DNA of 64,000 nucleotides from Streptomyces sp. Root1304 (GCF_001426405.1 NZ_LMEP01000001.1:63241-127240), one strand, 5' to 3'; shown: positions 1 through 9,279, counted from the stretch's first letter. Numbers and translations are program-made. The notes: a model not told the origin generated them from the letters alone.

Positions 1-939
1 ACCCGTCGGCCGGATGAACGGCGACAGGGCGAGGAACGACTGCGGGACCGTGTTCCGCAGGCGTACGGCCGTCAGCGGTGTCGCGGGGGAACGCACCGCG
101 TCCAGCGGTACCGCACCGGCCGGAACCGTGCCCGTGGGAACGGTGCCCAAGGGGACCATGCCTGCCGGAACCGTGCCTGCAGGGACCGTGCCCTGACCGG
201 CCATCGCCACCGGCCCGTGCGGCACTCCCGCGGGCGCCGTCGAGAACGGCGGGGCCCCCGGGACCGTCTGTCCGGTCTCGACCGACTGCGCGCCGGAGCG
301 GTCGCCGGAGCGCGTGCCCCGGGAGACGGCCGTGCCCGTGCCGGGACCACCGGCGGTGGCCCGGAGCGGGGTGACCGCGCTGCCCGTGCCCTGGCCGCCG
401 CGCGCGCTCGCGCTCACCGAGGCCTCCAGCGGCAGGGTGCCGCCGAGGGCGATGGCCGCGAAGGAGACGGCGCTGGCCGCCGCGAAGGCGAACCGGCGCC
501 CGCGCCCGGAGCCGCCGGACCCCCGGTCGCCGACCTCGTGGATGCGGAAGCCGGTGTGCGGGGCGTGCGGGGTGACGACCGCGGCGGTGGCGAAGCCGTC
601 GGACTTCACTCCGCGGGCGCCGAGGAGTTCTTCGAGGGGTCCTCTCGGGACCCCGGGGCCGCCGGGGCTTCCGGGTCCTCCCGGTTCGCCAGGACCCCCG
701 GGCAACCCCTGGAGTCGCGCGAGGAAGCCCTCGGAGGGCGGCGGGGGCGCCGCGGAGGCGAAGACGCTCTTGACGGTGCGCTGTGCGTCGGCCTCCGCCT
801 TGCAGCGGGCACAGGTCGCCAGGTGGGCGAGGACCCGCTCGCGGGCGTCGTGGCCGAGTTCGCCGTCGACGAGCGCGGCCAGCCGGTCCCCGAGGTGGTG
901 TTCCGCGGGGGTCGGCGACGAGGAACGCGATCCGCTCAC
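1..939 (-). CDS. Zinc-binding anti-sigma factor for SigE, C-terminus outside window
   Basis: The reading frame is open from a GTG at 939 to the window edge (313 codons, no stop), so the protein is partial. The GTG overlaps the sigE stop in a GTGA, the usual coupling of an ECF sigma factor to its anti-sigma factor. Residues 14-53 form a ZAS zinc domain with His39, Cys43 and Cys46 (Hx3Cx2C). Residues about 80-98 are a run of collagen-like G-x-P triplets, a probable membrane segment lies at about 150-168, and the outer part (about 250-278) carries AGTVP-type pentapeptide repeats. It should bind SigE in the cytoplasm and release it on envelope or redox stress. The role comes from domain and context; the long repetitive outer part is unusual. 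Confidence 0.85.
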   Translation of the reverse strand, partial: MSGSRSSSPTPAEHHLGDRLAALVDGELGHDARERVLAHLATCARCKAEADAQRTVKSVFASAAPPPPSEGFLARLQGLPGGPGEPGGPGSPGGPGVPRGPLEELLGARGVKSDGFATAAVVTPHAPHTGFRIHEVGDRGSGGSGRGRRFAFAAASAVSFAAIALGGTLPLEASVSASARGGQGTGSAVTPLRATAGGPGTGTAVSRGTRSGDRSGAQSVETGQTVPGAPPFSTAPAGVPHGPVAMAGQGTVPAGTVPAGMVPLGTVPTGTVPAGAVPLDAVRSPATPLTAVRLRNTVPQSFLALSPFIRPTG

Positions 940-1694
940 GCTGTCCCTGCCTCCCATCCGACGGAGGCCAGGGCACGCTCCGCCCGGGCCTCGGGCGAGC
1001 GGTGCTTGAGCGCCTTGCGCAGGTGGGAGCGGCCGCGGTGGATCCGGCTGCGGACGGTGCCGAGCTTCACGCCGAGGGTCGCGGCGATCTCCTCGTACGA
1101 CAGTCCTTCGATGTCGCAGAGGACGACCGCGGCGCGGAACTCGGGCGCGAGGGTGTCGAGCGCCTGCTGCACGTCGGCGTCGAAGTGGGTGTCGTTGAAC
1201 ACCTGCTGCGGCGACGGCTCGCGGCTGGGCAGCCGTTCGGCGGCGTCGTCGGCGAGCGCGTCGAAGCGGATGCGCTGCTTGCGGCGGACCATGTCGAGGA
1301 AGAGGTTGGTGGTGATGCGGTGCAGCCAGCCCTCGAAGGTGCCCGGCGTGTACGTCGACAGCGAGCGGAAGACGCGGACGAAGACCTCCTGCGTCAGGTC
1401 CTCGGCGTCGTGCTGGTTGCCGGTGAGGCGGTACGCGAGGCGGTAGACCCGGCCACTGTGCGTGCTGACGATCTCCTCCCAGGTGGGAGGGGTCCACGCC
1501 TGCGATTCCGCATCCGATGCGAAGGTCGCGGTGGTGGGAGCGGAGTCGGTGGAGCGGAAACGGTCAGCTGTGTCGGTCACGGATTTCGGCTCACCCGCCG
1601 ACCTGAGAAGACGCCGAAGCACTCCTCCCCGATCCACAGGCGCAGCCGCACCTCCCCTGTCGGCTCTGGTGGTGTCCAGTGGAGCCCCTACCAT
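936..1694 (-). CDS. sigE: ECF RNA polymerase sigma factor SigE
   Basis: 252-residue ECF sigma factor with region 2 (motif [13 protein letters not shown] and the [10 protein letters not shown] stretch) and region 4 ([24 protein letters not shown] helix-turn-helix), preceded by a disordered N-terminal extension of about 75 residues. Start ATG 1694 has a GAGGTGG Shine-Dalgarno close upstream; a GTG at 1700 is in frame and cannot be excluded. The stop overlaps the anti-sigma gene. Order and sequence resemble M. tuberculosis sigE-rseA, an envelope-stress system. A GGAAC-N18-GTT promoter at 1787-1812 points toward this gene and fits autoregulation. Confidence 0.93.
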   Translation of the reverse strand: MVGAPLDTTRADRGGAAAPVDRGGVLRRLLRSAGEPKSVTDTADRFRSTDSAPTTATFASDAESQAWTPPTWEEIVSTHSGRVYRLAYRLTGNQHDAEDLTQEVFVRVFRSLSTYTPGTFEGWLHRITTNLFLDMVRRKQRIRFDALADDAAERLPSREPSPQQVFNDTHFDADVQQALDTLAPEFRAAVVLCDIEGLSYEEIAATLGVKLGTVRSRIHRGRSHLRKALKHRSPEARAERALASVGWEAGTA

Positions 1695-1786
1695 AGCCAC
1701 CTCGCCCGTTAGCTCCGGATAAGAATCTTTACGCGAATTTGGGACCGGCTCGACCGGCCTCCTCCTGTCGCGTCCTTCCCCTGGTG

Positions 1787-1812
1787 AACGCCCGGTCCCA
1801 TCTGCGGGTTCC
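1787..1812 (-). promoter_or_regulatory. Putative ECF-type promoter of sigE
   Basis: Read on the minus strand there is GGAAC (1812-1808), an 18-base spacer and GTT (1789-1787). This matches the GGAAY-N18-GTT layout of SigE/SigR-class promoters. The start point would be near 1780, leaving a leader of about 85 bases before sigE. Confidence 0.45.
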
Positions 1813-1836
1813 CGCTCACAGCGGATACAGTCACCG

Positions 1837-2502
1837 TTGCGTCAACTACGGGGACAGGAGAGGGCCATTACCGCCAACCGGCAGACGAGCTGGTCGTTCG
1901 CCGACGCCTTTGTCGCCGAGGACGATGCTCTGCGCTGGGCCCGGGAGCGGGCCAGGGAGGCAGGGCTGCCCTCGGTGTCCCCGGGCACCGGTGGCGCGCT
2001 GCGCCTGCTCGCCGCGACGGCGGACGCCAAGGCGGTGGCGGAGATCGGAACCGGCACGGGCGTGTCGGGCATCTATCTGCTGCTGGGGATGCGGCCGGAC
2101 GGCGTGCTGACCACGGTGGACCTCCAGCCGGAGCGGCAGCAGCTCGCCAAGACGGCGTTCCGCGCGGCGGGCTTCGCCGGGAACCGGGCCCGTTTCATCC
2201 CCGGCCGCGCCCTGGACGTACTGCCGCGGCTCGCGGACGGCGGCTACGACCTCGTGTTCTGCGACGGCGACCGGCTTGAGTACCTGGACTACCTCGCTGA
2301 ATCGTTGCGCCTGCTGCGACCGGGGGGCCTGGTCTGCTTCGAGGGCGTCTTCGCGGACGGCCGCACGGTCGACTCCGCGGCCCAGCCGCCCGAGGTCCAG
2401 CGGGTCCGCGAACTGCTGCGCGCGGTGCGCGAGAGCCAGGAACTCGTCCCCTCCCTGCTGCCGGTAGGCGACGGCCTGCTCTGCGCGGTCCGCCGGGGCT
2501 GA
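1837..2502 (+). CDS. SAM-dependent O-methyltransferase
   Basis: 221-residue class I methyltransferase (methyltransferase family 3 type). The SAM-binding glycine motif is [10 protein letters not shown], followed by the acidic end of strand 2 (TTVDLQPE) and the [13 protein letters not shown] metal/SAM region. It is divergent from sigE, as the homologue Rv1220c is in mycobacteria; its substrate is unknown. The start is uncertain: TTG 1837 is the only in-frame standard start, but a strong ribosome site (GGACAGGAG) sits just before an in-frame ATT at 1867, and a TACAGT box ends at 1831. The true N-terminus may therefore be ITANRQTSW. Confidence 0.85.
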   Translation: MRQLRGQERAITANRQTSWSFADAFVAEDDALRWARERAREAGLPSVSPGTGGALRLLAATADAKAVAEIGTGTGVSGIYLLLGMRPDGVLTTVDLQPERQQLAKTAFRAAGFAGNRARFIPGRALDVLPRLADGGYDLVFCDGDRLEYLDYLAESLRLLRPGGLVCFEGVFADGRTVDSAAQPPEVQRVRELLRAVRESQELVPSLLPVGDGLLCAVRRG

Positions 2503-2638
2503 GAGGCCCGCGGGAGCCGCGTGGCGACGCCCGCGCGTACCCGCCCGCCCGCCCGGACCACCCGCACCCGCACCCGCACCCGCACCATCCCCACCCCATC
2601 CCCATCCCGCTCCCTCCCCTGCCCCCTCCCGGACACAC

Positions 2639-2675
2639 CACTGCCCCGGTACGGGCAGGCCGTACCGGGGCAGTG
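2639..2675. terminator. Bidirectional terminator
   Basis: Perfect 16-bp inverted repeat (2639-2654 with 2660-2675) and a 5-base loop. It sits between the convergent methyltransferase and DUF3117 genes. Confidence 0.85.
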
Positions 2676-2700
2676 GTTCAGGATGTCGAGGAGTGTCGGG

Positions 2701-2868
2701 TCAGCCGACGACCTTCTTCAGGGCGTCGCCCAGCGCCTCGGCCTCGTCCGGGGTCAGCTCGACGACAAGCCGACCGCCGCCTTCGAGCGGAACGCGCATG
2801 ACGATGCCCCGCCCCTCCTTGGTCACCTCGAGCGGGCCGTCACCCGTCCGCGGCTTCATGGCCGCCAT
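2701..2868 (-). CDS. DUF3117 small conserved protein
   Basis: 55-residue protein beginning MAAMKPRTGDGPLEV. It belongs to the short DUF3117 family found throughout actinobacteria (Rv1211 in M. tuberculosis). Start ATG 2868 is preceded by AGGAAGGGG; an upstream in-frame start would add residues not seen in the family. No catalytic motif is visible; the protein is acidic with a glycine-rich centre. Its function is unknown. It lies beside tag and the DivIVA-like gene as in mycobacteria. Confidence 0.88.
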   Translation of the reverse strand: MAAMKPRTGDGPLEVTKEGRGIVMRVPLEGGGRLVVELTPDEAEALGDALKKVVG

Positions 2869-3180
2869 GCTTGTTCCCCTTCCTGAAACCAGCTCTTTGT
2901 CAGCCGGGCAGCTCCATGATGTGGAGCACGCGTCACCGGCTTCGAACACATTGCTTCCAGGTCATTATCCCGCATGGCAGGACCCGATGACCAACATCGA
3001 TTGGCATCGCTTCCGCAACGCGCTTCCGCAAAACCCCACATTTCGGCGGTCCGCCTGCGATACTTCGCCGCTCGGCGTCCACCGGGAGCCTCCAAATCTT
3101 TGACGCACCTCACATGGGCGGTGCGGGTGATGTCCGCCATGCTGGGCTGGTCAACCACGCGAAGAGGCGAAGGGATCACG

Positions 3181-3984
3181 ATGGCCGACACGGTTCTGTA
3201 CGAGGTGAGCGACGGACTCGCCACCATCACGCTCAACCGCCCCGAGGCCATGAACGCCATGAACGTGGCGACCAAGGTGGCTCTCCGGGACGCGGTGGAG
3301 ACCGCCGCGACGGACCCCGCCGTACGGGCGGTGCTGCTCACCGCGGCCGGCGACCGGGCGTTCTGCGTCGGCCAGGACCTGAAGGAGCACATCGGGCTGC
3401 TCATGGCGGACCAGGAGTCCGGCACGAGCGAGACCATGAACACGGTCCGCGACCACTACAACCCGATCACGACGGCCCTCGCGGGCATGCCGAAGCCGGT
3501 GGTGGCGGGCGTGAACGGGGTCGCGGCGGGGGCCGGTTTCGGCTTCGCGCTCGCGGCGGACTTCCGGGTGGTCGCGGACACGGCCTCGTTCAACACCGCG
3601 TTCGCGGGCGTCGCGCTGACCGCGGACTCGGGCGTGTCCTGGACGCTGCCCCGGCTGATCGGCGCGAGCCGGGCGTCCGACCTGCTGCTCTTCCCGCGCA
3701 CGATCGGCGCGCAGGAGGCGTACGACCTGGGCATCGCGAACCGCCTGGTGCCGGCCGCGGACCTGGCCGCCGAGGCGGAGAAGGTGGCCCGGAAGCTGGC
3801 GGCGGGCCCGACGGTGGCGTACGCGGCCCTGAAGGAGTCCCTCGCCTACGGCGCCGGCCACTCGCTCACGGAGGCACTGGAGAAGGAGGAGGAACTCCAG
3901 ACCCGGGCGGGCGCCTCGGAGGACCACACGATCGCGGTCCGCGCCTTCGTGGCCAAGGAGAAGCCGAAGTACCTGGGCCGCTAG
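3181..3984 (+). CDS. Enoyl-CoA hydratase/isomerase family protein
   Basis: 267-residue crotonase-fold protein. The N-terminal TITLNRPEAMNAMN motif, the VNGVAAGAGFGFALAADFR oxyanion-hole region and the ADSGVSWTLPRLIG segment are all clear. The last segment resembles PaaG-type isomerases, so it may be a 2-(1,2-epoxyphenyl)acetyl-CoA isomerase or a general fatty-acid hydratase; the substrate cannot be settled from sequence alone. ATG 3181 is chosen because the family N-terminus (MADTVLYEV) begins there, though the open frame extends to 2974. It has no tightly linked neighbour. Confidence 0.88.
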   Translation: MADTVLYEVSDGLATITLNRPEAMNAMNVATKVALRDAVETAATDPAVRAVLLTAAGDRAFCVGQDLKEHIGLLMADQESGTSETMNTVRDHYNPITTALAGMPKPVVAGVNGVAAGAGFGFALAADFRVVADTASFNTAFAGVALTADSGVSWTLPRLIGASRASDLLLFPRTIGAQEAYDLGIANRLVPAADLAAEAEKVARKLAAGPTVAYAALKESLAYGAGHSLTEALEKEEELQTRAGASEDHTIAVRAFVAKEKPKYLGR

Positions 3985-4090
3985 CGAACGCGTCCTGCCC
4001 GGCGGGAGGCATACCTCGCCCGGCGGCCGACGTGTCTCGGCCGTCGGGCGACGTGCCCCGCCCCGCGGGAGGGGTGCCGTCCGGTCGCCG

Positions 4091-4708
4091 TCAGCGGTCG
4101 GCCGCCCGGGTGGCCGTCACCGTGCGGCCGCCCCGGGCCACGCAGTCCGCCACGTGGTCGTCGACGAGGCCGCAGGCCTGCATCAGGGCGTAGGCCGTGG
4201 TGGGGCCGATGAAGCGGAGGCCGCGCTTCTTGAGTGCCTTCGAGAGGGCCGTGGACTCGTCGGTGACCGCCGGCACGTCGGAGACCGTGCGCGGGGCGGT
4301 GCGGGCCGCCGGATCGGGGGCGTACGACCAGATCAGGGTGTCGAGTTCGCCCGGGGACCAGCCGGCGAGCAGTTTCGCGTTGGCGAGGGTCGCGTCGATC
4401 TTGGCGCGGTTGCGGATGATGCCCTCGTCCAGGAGGAGCCGTTCGCGGTCCGCGTCCCCGAACCCGGCGACCGAGGCGATCCGGAAGCCCTCGAAGGCGG
4501 TGCGGAAGCCCTCGCGGCGGCGCAGGATCGTGATCCACGACAGGCCCGACTGGAAGGCCTCCAGGCAGAGTCGTTCGAAGAGCGCGTCGTCGCCGTGGAC
4601 CGGGCGGCCCCATTCCTCGTCGTGGTACGCCACGTAGTCCTCGGTCGACAGGCCCCAGGGGCAGCGCAGCCGCCCGTCCGGGCCCGGGACCGCCCCGCCG
4701 GCCGTCAT
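4091..4708 (-). CDS. tag: DNA-3-methyladenine glycosylase I
   Basis: 205-residue Tag protein, which removes 3-methyladenine from alkylated DNA. The catalytic Glu is Glu50 in CLEAFQSGLSW (Glu38 of E. coli Tag). The four zinc ligands are present: Cys16, His29, and His185 with Cys189 near the C-terminus. Its ATG overlaps the stop of the upstream DivIVA-like gene as ATGA, so the two are translationally coupled. The same pair (tagA with Rv1209) occurs in M. tuberculosis. Confidence 0.95.
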   Translation of the reverse strand: MTAGGAVPGPDGRLRCPWGLSTEDYVAYHDEEWGRPVHGDDALFERLCLEAFQSGLSWITILRRREGFRTAFEGFRIASVAGFGDADRERLLLDEGIIRNRAKIDATLANAKLLAGWSPGELDTLIWSYAPDPAARTAPRTVSDVPAVTDESTALSKALKKRGLRFIGPTTAYALMQACGLVDDHVADCVARGGRTVTATRAADR

Positions 4709-5028
4709 GCCCCCTCGCCGTCCGCGTCACCGGTGGCCGCGCCCGCGAGCGCCTCCTCCAGCTCGGCGATCCGGGCGTCCCGCTCGGCCAGTTCGGCGCC
4801 GAGACGGACCAGGACGTCGTCGACGTCCGCCATCCGGTAGCCGCGGAGCCCGACGGGGAGGCGGAGCGCCTCTACGTCCGCACGGTCGACCTGGCGGGTG
4901 GCCGGGAGGGGGTCGACGAGCTGCTCGGGCGCCACCTCGGGCAGCACCTCGCCGTCGCCGCCGCCGACCACGGCCAGGGTCACCGCGGCCACGACCACGA
5001 CCATCGTGATGAGCAGAAACCAGAACAC
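4705..5028 (-). CDS. DivIVA-domain membrane protein
   Basis: 107-residue protein with an N-terminal membrane segment (VFWFLLITMVVVVAAVTLAVVGG) and a short DivIVA-like motif (LRGYRMADVDDVLVRLGAELAERD) running into a coiled coil and an acidic tail. GTG 5028 is chosen because GGGGAGAGG lies upstream and translation then begins directly at the membrane segment. It corresponds to Rv1209. A role at curved membrane or the growing pole is inferred from the DivIVA motif only. Confidence 0.8.
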   Translation of the reverse strand: MFWFLLITMVVVVAAVTLAVVGGGDGEVLPEVAPEQLVDPLPATRQVDRADVEALRLPVGLRGYRMADVDDVLVRLGAELAERDARIAELEEALAGAATGDADGEGA

Positions 5029-5091
5029 CTGCGCGCCTCTCCCCTGAGTGGAAATCGTCCCGTGCCGATCGTGCCACGTGCCACCGACGGC

Positions 5092-5097
5092 TAGGGT
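5092..5097 (+). promoter_or_regulatory. -10 box of folP
   Basis: TAGGGT 35 bases before the folP start. It implies a short leader of about 28 bases that contains the GGGAGG ribosome site. Confidence 0.5.
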
Positions 5098-5131
5098 CGC
5101 AGGCGAACGGACACGAGGGAGGACAAAAGGG

Positions 5132-5992
5132 ATGCTGCGCTTGGGACGGCGTGAATTCGGGCCGCACGAGCCGGTGATCATGGCGATCGTGAACCGGACC
5201 CCGGACTCCTTCTACGACCAGGGCGCGACCTTCCGCGACGAGCCGGCGCTCGCCCGGGTCGAGCAGGCGGTGGCCGAGGGCGCGGCGATCATCGACATCG
5301 GCGGGGTGAAGGCGGGCCCCGGCGAGGAGGTGACGGCCGAGGAGGAGGCGCGGCGCACGGTCGGTTTCGTCGCCGAGGTACGCCGGCGGCACCCCGACGT
5401 CGTGATCAGCGTGGACACCTGGCGGGCGGACGTCGGCGCGGCGGTCTGCGAGGCCGGGGCGGACGTCCTCAACGACGCGTGGGGCGGGGTGGACCCCGGG
5501 CTCGCGGAGGTGGCCGCGAAGTACGGCGCGGGGCTGGTGTGCACGCACGCGGGCGGCGCCGAGCCGCGGACCCGGCCGCACCGGGTCGCGTACGAGGACG
5601 TGATGGCGGACATCCTGCGCGTGACGGTGGGGCTCGCGGAGCGCGCCGCCTCGCTGGGGGTGCGCCGGGACGCGATCATGATCGACCCGGGCCATGACTT
5701 CGGGAAGAACACCCGGCACAGCCTGGAGGCGACGCGGCGGCTCGGGGAGATGGCGGAGACGGGGTGGCCGGTGCTGGTGTCCCTGTCGAACAAGGACTTC
5801 GTCGGGGAGACGCTGGACCGGCCGGTGAAGGAACGCGTCCTCGGCACGCTCGCCACGACGGCCGTCTCGGCGTGGCTGGGCGCGCGGGTCTACCGGGTGC
5901 ACGAGGTGGCGGAGACGAAGCAGGTCCTCGACATGGTGGCCTCCATCGCGGGCCACCGCCCACCGACGGTGGCCCGCCGGGGGCTGGCGTAG
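5132..5992 (+). CDS. folP: Dihydropteroate synthase family protein (FolP2 type)
   Basis: 286-residue pterin-binding TIM-barrel protein. Conserved signatures are MAIVNRTPDSFYD, DIGGVKAGPGEEV (pterin site), SVDTWRADV, NDAWGG and IDPGHDFGKN. The DIGGVKAG variant and the position next to the DivIVA-like gene and tag match mycobacterial FolP2 (Rv1207) rather than the FolP1 of the folate operon; FolP2 has been reported to lack ordinary sulfonamide-target activity. Start ATG 5132 follows GGGAGG. The gpgS gene found next to folP2 in mycobacteria is absent here. Confidence 0.88.
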   Translation: MLRLGRREFGPHEPVIMAIVNRTPDSFYDQGATFRDEPALARVEQAVAEGAAIIDIGGVKAGPGEEVTAEEEARRTVGFVAEVRRRHPDVVISVDTWRADVGAAVCEAGADVLNDAWGGVDPGLAEVAAKYGAGLVCTHAGGAEPRTRPHRVAYEDVMADILRVTVGLAERAASLGVRRDAIMIDPGHDFGKNTRHSLEATRRLGEMAETGWPVLVSLSNKDFVGETLDRPVKERVLGTLATTAVSAWLGARVYRVHEVAETKQVLDMVASIAGHRPPTVARRGLA

Positions 5993-6890
5993 CCGACGGG
6001 TGGGGTGGCGAGGGGCCGTTCTCCTGTAGCGACCCGGGGCGGGCCCGGCGTACGTCTCCCGCAGCCGTTCGGGGCGGGCGTCTCCCGTGCCGATCGGGCC
6101 CGGCGTGCGCCTCCCGCAGCCGTTCGGGGCGGGCGCTGCAAGCCTGACAGGGCGCGCCGGCGCCCCAAGCGCGGGCCCGGCACAGCCGCCTGGCCGTCGC
6201 CCGGCGCCGGCCAGGCGTACGACCCCCGCGGTCACCCGAGGTGCGCGGCACAGCCGAGCCGAGCCCAGCCACAGCCCGCCCGTCATTGGCCGGGACAGTC
6301 CCCGGCGCACACCCCCCGACGCCGCCCGGGACGGGCGGGCACAGTCGCGCCGCGAGCCGGGCACAGCCCACCCGCCGCCGGGGGCTGGCGTAGCCGCCAC
6401 AGGCCCGGCATACCCCCCGGCACAGCCGCCCCGCCATGCCCGGCGCAAGGACACACGACTCCCGTAGCCGCCCGACGCGGGCGAGCGCAGCCGCGCCGCC
6501 GTCGCCTGGGGCGGGCGAACGTCTCCCGTAACGACCGGCGCGGGCGAGCGCAGCCTCGCCGCAGCCCCGCGCGACCCACCCGCCCCCGTTCCCGCCCCGT
6601 CCACTCCCCCGTAAGCCGTCCCCACCCTCCCGTTGCCCGCGCTCAATTCCCGACTCGCCCCCGTCGCCTTCCGGTTGGGCCGCACCCGGTCCCATCTGCG
6701 AGGGGGCGCGTGCGGCGTTTTCGTGGCTCGTTCCCCGTGGCGCGTCCGGGTCCTGTGGGTTCTGTCGCACCTCTTCCCTCGGCCATGTGACGTGTGAAAT
6801 TGTACCTCCGCTCCCCCCGCTTTGACGGAGCGCTGTCAATCGATCCCCCACTGTGCCCGGCCGTGCCACCCACACGACCGCACAAGGCCT
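5993..6890. repeat. Gene-free degenerate repeat array
   Basis: About 900 bases without a credible gene. A core like CCCGYAGCCG followed by a CGGGGCGGGC-like segment recurs about 14 times at spacings of roughly 20-90 bases, clearest from 5993 to 6560. One 25-base unit is exact at 6056-6080 and 6111-6135. The last 22 bases around the folP stop codon (5974-5995) recur exactly at 6375-6396. Many copies are reduced to GGGCACAGCCGC-like pieces. All open frames here look like composition artefacts. Confidence 0.7.
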
Positions 6891-6900
6891 GGAGGCCTAG

Positions 6901-9192
6901 TTGAAATCCGCCCGGATAACCGGACTGCCGTACCGCGTACGGCTCCTGACCGCCACCGTGACGTCCTGTCTGGCCCTCGGACTGCTCGCCCCGATGAGCC
7001 AGGCCGCCACCCCCACCCCGGCCCCCGCCGCGCCGCGCGCCACGCAGGCCGCGCCGCAGCCCGCACCCGACCCCTCCCCGGAGACCCGCGAGGCCGACCG
7101 GGCGATCGGGTCGGTCCCCGCCGCCCTGCGCACCCCCTTCGTGCCGGCGACCAGCCCCGCCGCCACGGCCAAGCTCTCCGCCTCACGCGCCCTGACCGCC
7201 GCCGCCTGCAACGTCAGCGACTTCACCAGCCGCACCGGCAGCGCCCTGGTCGAGCAGATCAAGGCCTCGGACGCGAACTGCGTCAACGAGCTGTTCAACA
7301 TCACCGGCGGTGACGCCAACGGCGCCTTCCGCGAGGCCCAGATGGTGACCGTCGCCAACGCGCTGCGCGACAACGCCGTCGCGTACCCCGGCGACAACAC
7401 CACCTCGACCTACCAGCTGGTGCTGTTCCTCCGCGCCGGCTACTACGTCCAGTGGTACCACCCGAACGACGTCGGCACCTACGGCCCGAACCTGCAGGCC
7501 GCGATCCGCGGCGCGCTCGACGGCTTCTTCGCCAACAGCCACTCGCGCGACGTCACCGCCGCCAACGCGGGCACCCTCGGCGAGACCGTCACCCTGATCG
7601 ACAGCGCCCAGGAGAACGTCCGCTACCTCCCGGTCGTCAAGCGGCTCCTCGACGGCTACGACGCGACCACGTACAACGCCGTCGCGGGCATGCCGGGCGC
7701 CGTCAACAACGTCTTCACCGTGCTCTTCCGCGGCCACCAGACGAACGGCTTCCTCGCCGCCGTCCAGGCCGACCCGAGCATCCTCGACAGCATCCACGGC
7801 TTCGTCTCCCGCAACACCGCGCTCTTCGGCGGGAACTTCGCCTACCTGCCGTACAACGGCACCCGCGAGCTCGGCCGCTTCCTCCAGTACCCGGTCCTGC
7901 AGCCCAAGCTCAAGCCGCTGCTGAAGCAGCTCGCGGACCAGAGCGCCCCGAGCGGCCGCCTCGCCTACCTGTGGGCCGCCGTCGCCGAGATGGTCGAGGC
8001 GTACGACTCCGCGCACGCCGCCGACTACGGCACCGCCGACTCCGTCGCCCGGCTGCGCGCCGGCATCCTCACCACCAGCCACACGTGCAGCCCCTCCATC
8101 AAGGTGCTGGCCCAGCAGGTGACCGCCGAGAACCTGGCCTCCGCCTGCGACAGCCTGATGAAGCAGGACGCGTACTTCCACGCCGTGGCCCGTGACCGGG
8201 GCGCCGTCGCCGACGACCTCAACACCACCATCGAGGTCGTCGTCTTCGACACCAGCTTCGACTACCAGGTGTTCGCCGCCGCCATCTACGGCATCGACAC
8301 CAACAACGGTGGCATGTACCTGGAGGGCAACCCCGCCGTCGCGGGCAACCAGCCCCGGTTCCTCGCCTACGAGGACACCCGGGTGCGCCCCGACTTCCAG
8401 GTGTGGAACCTGAACCACGAGTACACCCACTACCTCGACGGCCGCTTCAACATGTACGGCGACTTCACCGCCGGCGTGTCCACCCCGACCATCTGGTGGA
8501 TCGAGGGCTTCGCCGAGTACGTCTCCTACTCCTACCGGAAGCTGCCCTACGACGGGGCGATCTCCGCGGCCGGGCGCCACACCTATGCGCTGAGCACCCT
8601 CTTCGACACCACCTACGAGAACACCAACACCGAGCGCACCTACCGCTGGGGCTACCTCGCCGTCCGCTACATGATGGAGAAGCACCGCTCCGACCTGGAC
8701 GCCGTGCTCGCCAAGTACCGCGCGGGTGACTGGAACGGCGCCCGCACGATCCTGAAGAACACCATCGGCAACCGTTACGACGCCGACTTCGACGCCTGGC
8801 TGACCAGCTGCGCCGCCGGTGCCTGCGCCACCGTCCCGGACCCGGGCCCCGGCTCGTCCCTCCCGGAGTGCTCCGGCGCCGACGTCCGCCAGCTCGGCCA
8901 GAACTGCTCCCGCACCAACGAGTCCGCGACCACGGGCAACTACGCGTACCACTACCTGTACCTGCCGGCCGGCGTCCAGCAGCTGAAGATCACCACCACC
9001 GGTGCCAACGGCGACGCCGACCTGTACTACAACGCGTCCAGCTGGGCCACCACGGGCAGCTACACCAGCCGCTCCGTCCAGGCCGGCAGCGCCGAGACCC
9101 TGACCGTGAACAACCCGCCCGCCGGCTACGTCTACATCAGCCTGCACGCCAAGGAGGGCTTCACGGGGGCCGGCGTCACGGTCGAGTACTGA
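6901..9192 (+). CDS. Secreted M9 family collagenase
   Basis: 763-residue secreted zinc protease. A signal peptide (RLLTATVTSCLALGLLAPMSQAA) ends near residue 36, followed by a Pro/Ala linker. A long collagenase activator-type helical region precedes the peptidase domain with zinc motif HEYTH at 506-510 and a downstream Glu (535 or 539) in WWIEGFAEY. The C-terminal 110 residues form a PPC (pre-peptidase C-terminal) beta-sandwich (SATTGNYAYHYLYLPAG), which often binds collagen. Start TTG 6901 has GGAGG eight bases upstream. It should cleave native collagen or gelatin outside the cell. Confidence 0.93.
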   Translation: MKSARITGLPYRVRLLTATVTSCLALGLLAPMSQAATPTPAPAAPRATQAAPQPAPDPSPETREADRAIGSVPAALRTPFVPATSPAATAKLSASRALTAAACNVSDFTSRTGSALVEQIKASDANCVNELFNITGGDANGAFREAQMVTVANALRDNAVAYPGDNTTSTYQLVLFLRAGYYVQWYHPNDVGTYGPNLQAAIRGALDGFFANSHSRDVTAANAGTLGETVTLIDSAQENVRYLPVVKRLLDGYDATTYNAVAGMPGAVNNVFTVLFRGHQTNGFLAAVQADPSILDSIHGFVSRNTALFGGNFAYLPYNGTRELGRFLQYPVLQPKLKPLLKQLADQSAPSGRLAYLWAAVAEMVEAYDSAHAADYGTADSVARLRAGILTTSHTCSPSIKVLAQQVTAENLASACDSLMKQDAYFHAVARDRGAVADDLNTTIEVVVFDTSFDYQVFAAAIYGIDTNNGGMYLEGNPAVAGNQPRFLAYEDTRVRPDFQVWNLNHEYTHYLDGRFNMYGDFTAGVSTPTIWWIEGFAEYVSYSYRKLPYDGAISAAGRHTYALSTLFDTTYENTNTERTYRWGYLAVRYMMEKHRSDLDAVLAKYRAGDWNGARTILKNTIGNRYDADFDAWLTSCAAGACATVPDPGPGSSLPECSGADVRQLGQNCSRTNESATTGNYAYHYLYLPAGVQQLKITTTGANGDADLYYNASSWATTGSYTSRSVQAGSAETLTVNNPPAGYVYISLHAKEGFTGAGVTVEY

Positions 9193-9224
9193 CCGAAGAG
9201 CACCGACCACCCCGGACCGTGAAA

Positions 9225-9262
9225 GGCCGCCCCGTCCCCGTGTCGCACGGGGCGGGGCGGCC
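9225..9262. terminator. Terminator between collagenase and LOG genes
   Basis: GC-rich inverted repeat (about 17 bp with one bulged base) and a 3-base loop. It lies between convergent genes. Confidence 0.8.
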
Positions 9263-9279
9263 CGCGTTCCGGACACCGC

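Noticed and set aside
4727..6685. 652-codon minus-strand frame crossing folP and the repeat array
   Set aside because: Arg/Pro/Gly-rich translation, no family motif, and it overlaps folP, the repeat array and the DivIVA-like gene.
5993..6890. CRISPR array
   Set aside because: Repeats are degenerate and irregularly spaced (about 20-90 bases), with no uniform spacers and no cas genes nearby.
7183..9276. Long minus-strand open frame of about 697 codons opposite the collagenase gene
   Set aside because: It is a GC-skew shadow of a clear secreted protease; its translation is Val/Gly/Asp-rich without motifs.
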